Shown in pieces: positions 31,338 through 40,120 of a stretch of DNA of 50,989 nt; positions within the stretch are counted from its first letter, which is position 1; each line of letters starts with the position of its first letter. Under the pieces are notes generated by a model. The model saw only the letters and a program-made list of their open reading frames with translations. It ran no database searches and had not been told where the DNA came from. This DNA comes from Chloroflexota bacterium. Lineage in GTDB: Bacteria > Chloroflexota > Anaerolineae > B4-G1 > DUEL01. The stretch is taken from contig JADBJJ010000031.1 in assembly GCA_014874475.1 (NCBI GenBank), positions 1 to 50,989 of the forward strand, written 5' to 3'. The position numbers were made by a program, and so were the translations under genes.

Positions 31338-32450
31338 ATGAGACGGATAGACCCCCGCACCCTTCGGGCCTACCTTCGGGATACCCGGCTGCTGGTCCGG
31401 GAATTCCGTTATTCCCTTCTGCTCTTCGCAGTGTTGCTTCTCATCGGGACGGTCACCCTGCGATTCACATATGATGCCGACCAGCCATTGGGCTGGGGAG
31501 AGGCACTGGATACCACCGTCAAATTGATGTTCTTTGAGACCACCCACGAGTACCCCCGAGGCTGGCCGGCCCAAATCGTCTTCTTCCTCTGGCCTCTCCT
31601 GGGACTGGGGCTGGTCGTGAACGGGGTCGTCCAGTTCTGGAGTGCCCTCTTCAACCGGCGGGAGCGGCGAGAGGCATGGGAGGTGGCTGTGGCATCTACC
31701 TATCGGAACCACGTCGTGGTCTGCGGTCTGGGCAAGGTGGGCTACCGGGTGACCCTTCACCTGCTGGGCATGCAGCAGGAAGTGGTTGGGGTGGAAAAGG
31801 ACCCCGGGGCAAGATTCCTCTCCCTCATCCGTAAGAAGAAGGTGCCGGTCATCATAGGGAATGCCCGCCAGCAGGACGTTCTGGAGAAGGCCGGGGTCCG
31901 CTTCGCCTCCGCCCTCGTCGCCGCCACCGAGGACGACCTGACCAATCTGGACATCGCGCTGGCGGCTCGGCGGCTGAACCCCAATATCCAGGTCGTCCTG
32001 CGGATGTTTGACCATGAATTGGCCGAACGGGTCCGGGAGGGGTTTGATCTCTATGCCACCTTCAGCACGTCGGCGCTGGCGGCCCCGGCCCTGGCGGTCG
32101 CCGCCACCCGCGCGGCGGTGGAGTACTCGTTCTACCTGAACGACGTCCTTCTCAACGTCAGCCGTCTGACCGTGAACTCCGGCTCGGCGCTGGTGGGCCG
32201 CCGGGTGGAAGAGGTGGAGCAGGAACTGGACCTCTCTATTTTGCTGATTTCCGATACGTCGGGAACGGATTTCCATCCGCCAGCCGACCGGGTGTTGAAG
32301 ACGGGAGACCAACTGGTGGTCTTTGCCTCGCTGGAGGCGCTAGCATGCCTGAACCGGATGAACCGGGCAGAAGAATGTCCACCGGAGCGGCGGAAGCGTC
32401 TGGGCTGGCTGAGCCGACGGGGGAAGCAGACGACGGACCACCGACCATAG
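31338..32450 (+). CDS. RCK-domain membrane protein without a canonical K+ filter
   Basis: A 370-residue protein laid out like an RCK potassium channel. There are two membrane segments (about 25-42 and 78-100), an RCK_N Rossmann domain (GLGKVG at 130-135; VIIGNARQQDVLEKAGV) and a C-terminal RCK_C domain (about 255-345; VGRRVEEVEQEL, GDQLVVFASLEAL). Between the membrane segments, where TVGYG should be, the sequence reads TTVKLMFFETTHEYP. The flanking TTV and YP fit channels, but the filter itself is replaced. Ion conduction is doubtful, and it may be a nucleotide-sensing membrane protein. The last residues (KQTTDHRP) are encoded by a palindromic repeat. Confidence 0.82.
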   Translation: MRRIDPRTLRAYLRDTRLLVREFRYSLLLFAVLLLIGTVTLRFTYDADQPLGWGEALDTTVKLMFFETTHEYPRGWPAQIVFFLWPLLGLGLVVNGVVQFWSALFNRRERREAWEVAVASTYRNHVVVCGLGKVGYRVTLHLLGMQQEVVGVEKDPGARFLSLIRKKKVPVIIGNARQQDVLEKAGVRFASALVAATEDDLTNLDIALAARRLNPNIQVVLRMFDHELAERVREGFDLYATFSTSALAAPALAVAATRAAVEYSFYLNDVLLNVSRLTVNSGSALVGRRVEEVEQELDLSILLISDTSGTDFHPPADRVLKTGDQLVVFASLEALACLNRMNRAEECPPERRKRLGWLSRRGKQTTDHRP

Positions 32451-32878
32451 ACCATAGGCCAGGGAGAACCGTAGTCGTTGGCCCATCATCGGTGGTCAAT
32501 CGTCCGTCGTCCGGGGTCAAAATCGGGGTTGTCGGGCCGTGCGGAGCAGGCAAGAGCACGCTGGTACGGGCTCTGCGCGAGCATAACCTGGACGCCCACG
32601 AGGTCGCCCAGGAGCACTCCGGCGTCCCTGCGATGTGGCAACGCATCACCCGGCCCGACCTCCTGGTCTACCTGGACGTCTCCCGGGAGACAGCGGAGCG
32701 GCGGCTGGAGCGGGAACTCCCCCTGGCCTGGTGGGAGGAGATGGCCGCCCGACTGGCTCATGCCCGCGCCCACGCTGACCTGATCGTGGAGACCGATGGC
32801 CTGACGCCCGAAGAAGTTGCCGAGCGGGTTGCGGAATTTCTGGCTGCGGTGGGAGAATCCGCCTTCACTACCACATGA
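32345..32878 (+). CDS. P-loop NTPase / kinase-like protein
   Basis: A small nucleoside-triphosphatase. The Walker A motif is KIGVVGPCGAGKST (residues 59-72 from this start). It is followed by ITRPDLLVYLDVSRETAERR, like the base-binding and lid region of small kinases. The frame from ATG 32345 has GGAGG 7 bases upstream but overlaps the previous gene by 106 bases. Residues 28-57 come from a palindromic repeat, so the native start may be the GTG at 32492. The substrate is unknown. The stop overlaps the next ATG (ATGA). Confidence 0.7.
   Translation: MPEPDEPGRRMSTGAAEASGLAEPTGEADDGPPTIDHRPGRTVVVGPSSVVNRPSSGVKIGVVGPCGAGKSTLVRALREHNLDAHEVAQEHSGVPAMWQRITRPDLLVYLDVSRETAERRLERELPLAWWEEMAARLAHARAHADLIVETDGLTPEEVAERVAEFLAAVGESAFTTT
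32429..32511. repeat. Palindromic repeat spanning a gene junction
   Basis: GACGACGGAC (32429-32438) and GTCCGTCGTC (32502-32511) are perfect inverted ends, with more partial complementarity inside (GGACCACCGACC versus ATCGGTGGTCAATC). It supplies the stop codon and tail of the RCK gene and the reading frame of the N-terminus of the P-loop gene. This is typical of a miniature element that landed in a gene junction. Confidence 0.7.
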
Positions 32879-35800
32879 ACCGACGCGCCGACGTTTTCCC
32901 TCTGATTCTGCTCCTGGCCGTCGTTCTGGCGGCAGCGGCCCCCCTCTGGGGACCGGGCATCGTGAACACGCGCGGCGGGGGAGATAGCCCCTTCCTCCTC
33001 CAGCGCGTCCACCAGATGGCCGTCAACCTGCAGGCCGGCGTGTTTCCTATCCGCTGGATGCCAGACGCCGCCTACGGCCTGGGCTACCCCTTCTTTAGTT
33101 ACTACGCCGCCCTCCCCTACTATCTGGCGGGCCTGTTCGTGGTGGTCGGGCTGGATATCCTCACCGCCATCAAAATGACCCAGACCCTGGGCTTTCTGGC
33201 GGCCGCGCTGGCCATGTACGGCTGGATGCGCCGCCTGACCGCCCGCCCCTGGGCTGCCTGGCTGGGGGCCGTCGCCTACACCGTCGCCCCTTTTCATCTG
33301 GTCAACGTCTACGTGCGGGGCGACTCTCTCTCCGAGTTCTACGCCTTTATCTTCTACCCCCTCATCCTCTGGGCACTGGCCCTCCCCGAAGGTCGCCCGC
33401 TCCGCCGGGTTGGGGTCGCCCTGGCCTATGCGGGCCTCCTGCTCACCCACAACATCTCCGCTTTCATCTTCACCCCCTTTGTGCTCCTGTATGTGCTGAT
33501 CCGCCACCGCCTGGACCGGCAAACGCTGAAAGACCTGGGCGCTCTCGGCCTGGGACTGCTCCTCTCTGCCTGGTTCTGGCTCCCCGCCCTGGGGGAGAGT
33601 CATCTGGCCCAGTTGGGGACGGTCACCCAGGGGTATTTCCACTACGTCAACCACTTCCGCGCTCTGAATCTGGTGCAGAATCGCTTTCTATTTGACTATT
33701 CCCTCTCCTCCCCAGACCGGACTCCCTTCGCAATGGGGCTCCCCCAGGCCATCGGAGCGGCGCTGGGGGCAGGGGTACTGCTGATCCGGTTGGCCACTGC
33801 ACGGAGTAGGTGGCCGCAAGAGTCGCCCCTGCAGACCACCGCGTACCTGCTGCTGGGGCTGGTCATCGCCACCCTGATGATCACCCCCCTCAGCAAACCC
33901 CTCTGGGACCATCTGCCGCTGTTGCCGATGGTCCAGTTCCCCTGGCGCTTTCTCTCCGTACAGGCCTTCTTTGCGGCCGCTGTGCTGGGGATGGTCTTTG
34001 CTGCCGACGCGCCGGACATTTCCAAAGTGCCTGGCACGTTGTACATTGTGCTTCTTTGCGGTCTGGTTCTCACCGCCGCCGTGCTGCTCCCCCTCCAGCC
34101 CGACCGACTCCCCATCGGCCCAGAGGATGTGACGCGGGAGCGGCTTCTTCTCTACGAACTCTTCACCGGAAACATCGGGACTACGATACGGCACGAGTAC
34201 CTTTACCGCGCGGTCATCCCCCGCCCCTACACGTCCGACGCAGTGGTGAATCCGGACGAACCGCCGAGGGCGATCCCGCTGGACGGAGCGCGCCTGGAGG
34301 CGACACCGGTGGAATCCACCCCCACCCGTCAGGTCTGGCGGGTGGCCGGTGAAGGGGGCAGCATCGCCTTCCCCCTCCTCTACTGGCCCGGCTGGCGGGC
34401 CAGCGTGGACGGCGAACCGGTGGAGGTCGGTCCAGTGGAGGGGTCGGGCTACCTGGCCCTACAGGTCCCACCTGGCGAACACACCCTCATCCTCTGGCTG
34501 GGCCGCACACCCATGCGCGCCATCGCGGAAGGGCTCTCCCTGGCCACCGTCCTGGGGATGGCGGTCGCGGGAATCCGGCGCCACTCCGCTTCGCTTCGCA
34601 GCGCCCTGCGAACATTCATCCTTCTCTGCGCCCTCTGTGCCCTCTGCGGCTTCTCTTCCCTGTACGCCTCTTCCAGCGCCAGCCACCCGGCGCCCGACGC
34701 CCATCAGAACCTGACGATGGATTTCATCCAGATGCCCTACCTTCACCCTAACCCCGATGGGGTCCGGTTTGAGGGCAGGGACGGGTGGGCCGAACTGCTG
34801 GGGTACACCCTCTCGGACGACACGCTATCCCCAGGCGACCCTCTGACCGTGACGGTGAAAATAGAGAGCAATCTCTCCTTCACGGTGACGCTGGCGCTGG
34901 TGTCCCCGGCGGCGGTGCGGTACGACCTGCCCCCACTGGCGGAGGTGGTTTGCGCGGCCCACCTGTGCCCCCTGACCGTCCCGCCCGACGCCCCGCGCGG
35001 CCTCTACCTCCTGCGCCTGCAGGTCTTCGGTCCGCAGGGGGAACTGACCGCCCAGACGTCCTCCGAGGCGGAGATGGGAACGATCTATCTGGCCCCCATC
35101 CGGGTGGCGGCCGGTCCCCCACTCCCGCCAGAGGCGGCGGTCCTGCACCCCTTCGGCCCCGAAATCCGGCTCTATGGGGCCACGGTTGTCCAGAGTGGGC
35201 CTGACCGCCTGACGGTGAAACTGGTCTGGGGAGCCCGCTATCCCATTGGGGCCAACTACGGCATCTCTCTGCGCCTGCGAGACGCCTGGGGGCAGGAGGT
35301 CCAGGTGATGGATACCCAGCCCGGCTACGGCTTCCTCCCCACCAGCCTCTGGCGCCCCGGCGAAATGGTGACCGACCGGTACGAGTTTCCCCTTCCCGCT
35401 GACCTTCCCCAGGGCGAAGCGTACACTCTGTATGTCGTCCTCTACCGTTTCCCATCCCTGCAGGCGGTCGGAGAGCGGCCTGTGGGGCCGTTCACCGTCC
35501 CCCTGGAAATGCCCTACGAGGAAAAGCCCACCCCGCGCCAGTTCACGATGCCCCCCGTCCCCCATCCCGTGGAGGTCACCTTTGGCGGGGAGATTCGTCT
35601 GGCGGGCTATGAAGTGGAGCAGGAGAGCGACCGTCTGCATCTGACCCTGTACTGGCAAGCGCTGACGGCCCCCCGGGGAGATTACACCCGCTTCGTCCAC
35701 CTCCTGGAACCGGCAACAAAGACCGTGGCGGTCCAGAACGACTCGCCGCCCCGCGGGGGGAAATACCCGACCTCCTGGTGGGTCGCCGGGGAGGTGGTGA

Positions 35801-35979
35801 TGGAGACCGTCACCCTGCCCCTGGAGAGGGTGCCGCCGGGGACCTACCGGCTGGGAGTGGGACTCTACCACTACAACCCCGACGCCACGACGACCCGGCT
35901 CCCGGCCACAGGAGCAGATGGGACACCTGTTCCGGATGACTATTTCGTGCTTCCGCTGGAAATCCGCATAGAACCCTGA
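32875..35979 (+). CDS. Large polytopic membrane protein, YfhO / 6-pyruvoyl-tetrahydropterin synthase-related type
   Basis: A 1034-residue protein. About ten to eleven membrane helices fill residues 8-420, with GT-C glycosyltransferase-like features. These are an acidic loop after the first helix (NTRGGGDSPFLLQRVHQM), PYYLAGLF and the ILTAIKMTQTLGFLAAALAM helix. The next part (about 440-545) is a beta-rich extracytoplasmic domain (YWPGWRASVDGEPVEV). Two more hydrophobic segments follow (about 548-600). The C-terminal 430 residues are beta-sandwich-like modules repeating RLYGATV/RLAGYEV and LTVKLVWGA/LHLTLYWQA. Such proteins are thought to transfer or handle lipid-linked sugars, but no activity is proven for this group. 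Part of the second hydrophobic segment is encoded by a repeat-like sequence at 34633-34648. Confidence 0.75.
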   Translation: MNRRADVFPLILLLAVVLAAAAPLWGPGIVNTRGGGDSPFLLQRVHQMAVNLQAGVFPIRWMPDAAYGLGYPFFSYYAALPYYLAGLFVVVGLDILTAIKMTQTLGFLAAALAMYGWMRRLTARPWAAWLGAVAYTVAPFHLVNVYVRGDSLSEFYAFIFYPLILWALALPEGRPLRRVGVALAYAGLLLTHNISAFIFTPFVLLYVLIRHRLDRQTLKDLGALGLGLLLSAWFWLPALGESHLAQLGTVTQGYFHYVNHFRALNLVQNRFLFDYSLSSPDRTPFAMGLPQAIGAALGAGVLLIRLATARSRWPQESPLQTTAYLLLGLVIATLMITPLSKPLWDHLPLLPMVQFPWRFLSVQAFFAAAVLGMVFAADAPDISKVPGTLYIVLLCGLVLTAAVLLPLQPDRLPIGPEDVTRERLLLYELFTGNIGTTIRHEYLYRAVIPRPYTSDAVVNPDEPPRAIPLDGARLEATPVESTPTRQVWRVAGEGGSIAFPLLYWPGWRASVDGEPVEVGPVEGSGYLALQVPPGEHTLILWLGRTPMRAIAEGLSLATVLGMAVAGIRRHSASLRSALRTFILLCALCALCGFSSLYASSSASHPAPDAHQNLTMDFIQMPYLHPNPDGVRFEGRDGWAELLGYTLSDDTLSPGDPLTVTVKIESNLSFTVTLALVSPAAVRYDLPPLAEVVCAAHLCPLTVPPDAPRGLYLLRLQVFGPQGELTAQTSSEAEMGTIYLAPIRVAAGPPLPPEAAVLHPFGPEIRLYGATVVQSGPDRLTVKLVWGARYPIGANYGISLRLRDAWGQEVQVMDTQPGYGFLPTSLWRPGEMVTDRYEFPLPADLPQGEAYTLYVVLYRFPSLQAVGERPVGPFTVPLEMPYEEKPTPRQFTMPPVPHPVEVTFGGEIRLAGYEVEQESDRLHLTLYWQALTAPRGDYTRFVHLLEPATKTVAVQNDSPPRGGKYPTSWWVAGEVVMETVTLPLERVPPGTYRLGVGLYHYNPDATTTRLPATGADGTPVPDDYFVLPLEIRIEP
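34633..34648. repeat. 16-bp repeat shared with the left edge
   Basis: CTCTGTGCCCTCTGCG here is the exact reverse complement of bases 80-95. It is preceded by a near copy (CTCTGCGCC) at about 34624-34632. Here it is translated as LCALCALCG in a hydrophobic segment of the large membrane protein, so an intergenic-type repeat seems to have been captured as coding sequence. Confidence 0.6.
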
Positions 35980-35993
35980 ACAGGGAGGACCCA

Positions 35994-37037
35994 ATGGACC
36001 AAATCCGCATTCAGGCTTCAGGCCCGCTTCTGACCCCCCACGGTTCGCTGAGCGCAGTGGGCTGGTCGCCCCATCCGCTCCTGGACTGCAACCTGGAACG
36101 GGTCCGCTTCTATCCCCTCCCCCTGCGTCCGCTCCAGTTCCTGCGCATCAAGCGCTGGGATTACTATGCCATCTTCACCCCCCAGCGCTTCTTCTCCGCC
36201 ACCATCGCCCACCTGGGATACGCCGGCAACCTCTTCGTCTACACCCTGGACTGGGAGACGGGCGCGCTCCACGAAGAAGGACTGGTCATCCCCCTGGGGC
36301 GCGGAATCCAACTCCCCCGGAACAGCACGGAGGGGGAGAGCCGTTTTGAGGACCGGCGCGTCCGCCTGATATTTCGCGCCGAAAAGGGATTCCGGAGCAT
36401 TCAGGTGGAGTGGCCCTCGTTCCACGACGGGCGGGGCATCCGGGCGGATATTCGCCTGGAATGTCCGCCGAATCACGAGTCTATGACCATTGTCATCCCG
36501 ATCGGACAACGGCGGTTCTACTACAACCGCAAAATCAACTGTATGCCTGCGACCGGGTGGCTTCGGTACGGCGATGAGGAAGAGGAACTGCGACCGGACC
36601 AGAGCCTGGGGTCCCTGGACTGGGGGCGGGGCGTCTGGGAGTACAGCAGTTTCTGGAACTGGGCCAGCGCCTCTGGCTTCCTGCCCGATGGCAGACAGGT
36701 GGGCCTGAACCTGGGGTGCGGCTTCGGTGACCTCTCCGCCGCCACCGAGAACTGCCTGGTTCTGGAGGGACGGGTGCACAAACTGGGCGCCGTCCGTTTT
36801 GACTACCACTCCGGCGACTATATGCACCCCTGGCACTTCACGGACGACGAGGGCCGTCTGGACCTGACGCTGGTACCCTTCAAAGAGCGAGTGGCGCGCA
36901 CCAACCTGGGAGTCATCTTCAGCGAGGTCCATCAGATGTTCGGTCGCTACCAGGGGCGGGTGGTCGCCGATGACGGAGAGGTCATCTCCATCCAGGGACT
37001 GATCGGGTTTGCCGAAGAACATCAGGCACGGTGGTAG
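35994..37037 (+). CDS. DUF2804 domain protein
   Basis: A 347-residue protein that matches the DUF2804 family over its whole length. Recognisable stretches are LLDCNLERVRFYPLPLRPLQ, RIKRWDYYAIFTPQRFFSAT, YYNRKINCMPATG and WNWASASGFLPDGRQVGLNL. Conserved Trp, Tyr and Asp-Trp pairs suggest a lipocalin- or beta-barrel-like fold. The function is unknown. There is no signal peptide. It lies 14 bases after the large membrane protein and 1 base before the M48 protease, so the three are probably co-transcribed. GGGAGGA is upstream of the ATG. Confidence 0.85.
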   Translation: MDQIRIQASGPLLTPHGSLSAVGWSPHPLLDCNLERVRFYPLPLRPLQFLRIKRWDYYAIFTPQRFFSATIAHLGYAGNLFVYTLDWETGALHEEGLVIPLGRGIQLPRNSTEGESRFEDRRVRLIFRAEKGFRSIQVEWPSFHDGRGIRADIRLECPPNHESMTIVIPIGQRRFYYNRKINCMPATGWLRYGDEEEELRPDQSLGSLDWGRGVWEYSSFWNWASASGFLPDGRQVGLNLGCGFGDLSAATENCLVLEGRVHKLGAVRFDYHSGDYMHPWHFTDDEGRLDLTLVPFKERVARTNLGVIFSEVHQMFGRYQGRVVADDGEVISIQGLIGFAEEHQARW

Positions 37038-37038
37038 C

Positions 37039-38319
37039 ATGGCTGTTATCGTTCTGCTGTTGCTGCTGGATTTTGCTCTGACGACTGCGCTCTCGTGGTT
37101 CAATCTGGCCTTTCTGAAGCGGCGGGCGTCGTCGCCCCTGCCGTCGGAATGGGCGGCCCTCCTGGACACCTCCCGGTTCCCGCAGATGGTCGCGTACCGG
37201 CAAGCCCACACGTGGCTTGCCCAGGGCGCTCGCGTCACCGACCTGGCGGTGACGCTGGGGATTCTCCTTTCCGGCCTGCTCCCCGCGCTGGCCCACTGGG
37301 CCGCCGCGCTGCCGGCCGCGCGCGTCGTCCAGGGACTGGCCGTGCTGGTCGTCCTCGGGGCCATCTCCTACCTGGTTGGCCTGCCCTGGGGCCTTCTCTC
37401 CGACTTCGGGATGGAGCGGAAGTTCGGATTCAGCACCATCACCTGGAAAACGTGGCTCTCAGACCAGGTCAAATCCCTGTTTCTGGCCCTGGTACTGGGG
37501 GGCCCGTTGGCGGGCGTCCTGCTCCTTCTGATAGAACGAGCCGGAGAGATGTGGTGGCTTCCGGCCTGGGTGTTTGTCACGCTCTTTCAGTTGCTGATCG
37601 CCTACATCGCGCCTGTGGTCATCTTCCCGCTCTTCAACAAGTTTGAGCCGCTCCAGGACGAGGCCCTGAGGGACGATATCTTCGCGCTGGCCCGGAAGGC
37701 TGGCTTCCCCCTGGGCGGCGTTTTCCAGGTGAACGCATCCCTGCGCAGCACCCACTCCAACGCCTATTTCGCTGGCTTCGGGAAGAACCGCCGCATTGCC
37801 CTCTTTGACACGCTGCTGGAACAACTCCATCCCCATCAGATTCTGGCTGTCCTGGCCCACGAAATCGGGCACTGGAAGAAGCGACATGTCCTGAAAGGAC
37901 TGGTGGAAGGGATTCTGCTCTCCGGCCTGGGGCTGGCGGTGGTAGCCTGGGTGCTGGATCGTCCCTGGCTCTATACCGTGGTGGGGATGGAGGACCTGTA
38001 CCGCACGGTGGGGCCGGTCGGGCCAGTGGCGGCAGTGGGGCTATACGTCTTTGGCGTTGTCGCTTCGCCGCTGGGGCTGCTGCTCTCCCCGATTGCCAAC
38101 GGGATTTCCCGCCGCCGGGAGTATGAGGCCGATGCCTACTCCCTGGAGTTGTACGACCACCCCACCGCGCTGGAGGAAGGGCTGATCCGCTTGACCGAAA
38201 AGAATCTATCCAATCTCTTCCCCCACCCTCTGGCGGTCATCTTCTACTACTCCCATCCGCCCCTCCTGCAGCGGGTGGAGGCGATCCGGCAGCATGTGGC
38301 GGCTCGGAGGAGGGAGTGA
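37039..38319 (+). CDS. M48 family metallopeptidase (Ste24/CAAX protease-like)
   Basis: A 426-residue integral membrane zinc protease. Zinc ligands are His274 and His278 in VLAHEIGHWK, with Glu275 as catalytic base and a third ligand in REYEAD (Glu361). Around six or seven membrane helices match Ste24-type enzymes (KFGFSTITWKTWLSDQVKSL is the family's conserved amphipathic segment). In eukaryotes Ste24 cleaves prenylated proteins. In bacteria these enzymes handle membrane protein quality control or signal-peptide debris. ATG 37039 follows the previous stop by one base. A TTG at 37009 would overlap the previous gene. Confidence 0.9.
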   Translation: MAVIVLLLLLDFALTTALSWFNLAFLKRRASSPLPSEWAALLDTSRFPQMVAYRQAHTWLAQGARVTDLAVTLGILLSGLLPALAHWAAALPAARVVQGLAVLVVLGAISYLVGLPWGLLSDFGMERKFGFSTITWKTWLSDQVKSLFLALVLGGPLAGVLLLLIERAGEMWWLPAWVFVTLFQLLIAYIAPVVIFPLFNKFEPLQDEALRDDIFALARKAGFPLGGVFQVNASLRSTHSNAYFAGFGKNRRIALFDTLLEQLHPHQILAVLAHEIGHWKKRHVLKGLVEGILLSGLGLAVVAWVLDRPWLYTVVGMEDLYRTVGPVGPVAAVGLYVFGVVASPLGLLLSPIANGISRRREYEADAYSLELYDHPTALEEGLIRLTEKNLSNLFPHPLAVIFYYSHPPLLQRVEAIRQHVAARRRE

Positions 38320-38351
38320 CTCACAGGCGCCGGATTGCACCCTCTCCACTG

Positions 38352-38380
38352 TTGCCTCTGATTGCGATTGGGTGTATAAT
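38352..38380 (+). promoter_or_regulatory. Promoter, probably for the AmmeMemoRadiSam block
   Basis: TTGCCT (38352-38357), 17 bases, TATAAT (38375-38380). A second TATAAT at 38395-38400 sits in a 20-bp direct repeat (TGTATAATTAAAGA / TGTATAATTTAAAGA), giving two possible -10 elements. The first gene downstream starts at 38617, so the leader would be about 230 bases and would contain the repeat at 38415-38590. Confidence 0.55.
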
Positions 38381-38414
38381 TAAAGAAGTGGTTGTATAAT
38401 TTAAAGAGGAGCAC

Positions 38415-38590
38415 TTGAGGGTGGTGGCTTCGCTGCCCTCAAACCCTGTGCCCTGCCCCTCAGGGCTTGCCCGAGGCGAGGGGATGGGCGGGATAAGGGC
38501 GAAAATCGGCAGGTTACCGGAGCCATTTTCAGGTTGCAACACCCAACCGGACATCCCCACCCCTCCCCCAGCAAGGGCAAGGGTCGTCTA
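38415..38590. repeat. Intergenic repeat cluster with hairpins
   Basis: A perfect hairpin TTGAGGG/CCCTCAA (38415-38442) carries in its loop GTGGCTTCGCTGCCC, identical to 25524-25538. Further CCCTCAGGG-, CCCCACCCCTCCCCC- and GGGCAAGGG-type words follow to about 38590. A 63-codon frame starting with TTG at 38415 after an AGAGGAG site covers this stretch, but its composition looks non-coding. Confidence 0.55.
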
Positions 38591-38616
38591 TGGTCTTGTG
38601 TCCTAAGGAGGTCAGG

Positions 38617-39483
38617 ATGCGCGTCAGACGTCCTGTAGTCGCTGGTCAATTCTACCCCTCCGACCGCGCGGCTTGTATCCGGATGATGGAAGAGTGCCTC
38701 CCTCGCCAGCCGCTCACGGGCTTGCCGGAGACCATTGTCGCCGGGGTCGTTCCCCACGCCGGATGGGTCTTTTCCGGCCCCACTGCCGCCAAAGTCTTCT
38801 ACGCCATCTGCTCCCAGTTCACGCCGGATACGGTCGTCCTCCTCAGCGCCAATCACCGCTGGGGGGGATTCCGACCTGCGGTATACGGGAGCGGGGCATG
38901 GCTGACCCCGCTGGGGGAAGTAGAAGTGGATGCAGACCTGGCCCAGGCCGTCATCCGGGAGGGTGATGGAATGCTGGTGGACGCTCCAGAGGCCCATGCG
39001 GGCGAGCATTCCGCCGAGGTACAAGTTCCGTTCATCCAGTACCTCTTCCCCCAGGCACGGATTCTCCCCATTCTGGTCTCACCGGACGACTCGGCTGTGG
39101 GAGCCGGGGAGGTCATCGCCCGGGCCATCGCCGGGTCCGGGAAACGGGCGGTCGTGGTCGGCACCTCCGACCTGACCCACTACGGGGCGATGTACTACGG
39201 CTTTGCTCCGGCCGGCACCGGCGAACGGGCGCTGGCGTGGGCCCGCGCCAACGATGAGCGGGTCATCCGTTTGATGCTGGAAATGCGGGCCAAAGAGGTC
39301 ATCCCCGAGACAGAGACCCACCATAACGCCTGCGGCGGAGGAGCCATCGCGGCCACCATCGCCGCTGCCCGCGCGCTGGGCGCCAGCCAGAGCGTGCTGC
39401 TGGAGTACACCAACAGCCATCAAGTGATGCCCCGGGGCCCCGCCACCGACTTCGTCGGATACGCCGCCGTGGTATTCGGATAG
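38617..39483 (+). CDS. amrB: AmmeMemoRadiSam system protein B (MEMO1 family)
   Basis: A 288-residue MEMO-family protein related to LigB-type dioxygenases. Landmarks are RRPVVAGQFYPSD at the start, PHAGWVFSGPTAA, SANHRWGG, the EHSAEVQVPFIQYLFP segment, and GTSDLTHYG. The metal-site histidines of this superfamily are the His in PHAGW, NHR and EHSAE. The start is fixed by AAGGAGG 7 bases before ATG 38617. In bacteria it normally occurs with protein A and a radical SAM enzyme. Protein A follows, but the radical SAM gene does not. The biochemical role is not established. Confidence 0.93.
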   Translation: MRVRRPVVAGQFYPSDRAACIRMMEECLPRQPLTGLPETIVAGVVPHAGWVFSGPTAAKVFYAICSQFTPDTVVLLSANHRWGGFRPAVYGSGAWLTPLGEVEVDADLAQAVIREGDGMLVDAPEAHAGEHSAEVQVPFIQYLFPQARILPILVSPDDSAVGAGEVIARAIAGSGKRAVVVGTSDLTHYGAMYYGFAPAGTGERALAWARANDERVIRLMLEMRAKEVIPETETHHNACGGGAIAATIAAARALGASQSVLLEYTNSHQVMPRGPATDFVGYAAVVFG

Positions 39484-39544
39484 GATTCGGAGGCAGGAAC
39501 GTTCCCGGGAGCGGGGAGTGGAACTGACCCAAGGGAGGTGGGAT

Positions 39545-40120
39545 ATGGCCCTCTCTCCAGAAGACCGAAAGTTCTTGCTCACCCTGGCCCGCCAGACCAT
39601 CACCAGGACTCTGGAAGGCCAGAACCCGCCCGAGGTGAACTTAAGTACGCTCTCGGAGGCGCTGCGACGGCCCGGCGCCTCCTTCGTCACCCTGACCATT
39701 GGGAGGGAACTGCGGGGATGCATCGGCTCCATAGAGCCGCGTCGCCCGCTGGCCCTGGATGTGCAGGGAAACGCCATCGCCGCCGCCTTCCATGACCCCC
39801 GCTTCCCCCCGTTAACCCACCGGGAACTGGACCGGACCCACATAGAGATTTCTGTCCTGACCATCCCTCAGCCGCTGGAGTACGAAGGGCCAACAGACCT
39901 TCTGGCCAAACTCCGCCCGGAAGTGGATGGGGTCATCATTGAGCGGGGCTGGCACCGGGCCACCTTCCTGCCGCAGGTCTGGGAGAAATTGCCCGACCCC
40001 CACGAGTTTATGGCCTATCTCTGCTTGAAAGCCGGCCTCTCCGCCGAAGACTACTGCCGTCCGGGGCTGCGGGTATACACCTACCAGGTAGAGAAGTTTG
40101 AGGAGGGGCCAGAAAAGTGA
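39545..40120 (+). CDS. amrA: AmmeMemoRadiSam system protein A (AMMECR1 family)
   Basis: A 191-residue AMMECR1-domain protein. The hallmark LRGCIGSIEPRRPLALDVQ (an LRGCIG motif) and HIEISVLTIPQPLEY are both present, as is the EDYCRPGLRVYTYQVEKF end. ATG 39545 has GGGAGG upstream. A GTG at 39518 is less likely. It is 61 bases after amrB. Its last bases overlap the GTG start of the receiver-kinase gene (GTGA), so the signalling protein is coupled to it. Confidence 0.92.
   Translation: MALSPEDRKFLLTLARQTITRTLEGQNPPEVNLSTLSEALRRPGASFVTLTIGRELRGCIGSIEPRRPLALDVQGNAIAAAFHDPRFPPLTHRELDRTHIEISVLTIPQPLEYEGPTDLLAKLRPEVDGVIIERGWHRATFLPQVWEKLPDPHEFMAYLCLKAGLSAEDYCRPGLRVYTYQVEKFEEGPEK

Noticed and set aside
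38415-38606. A 63-codon frame starting with TTG after AGAGGAG
   Set aside because: It covers repeat hairpins, is rich in Pro/Gly/Arg and runs close to the real ribosome-binding site of amrB.
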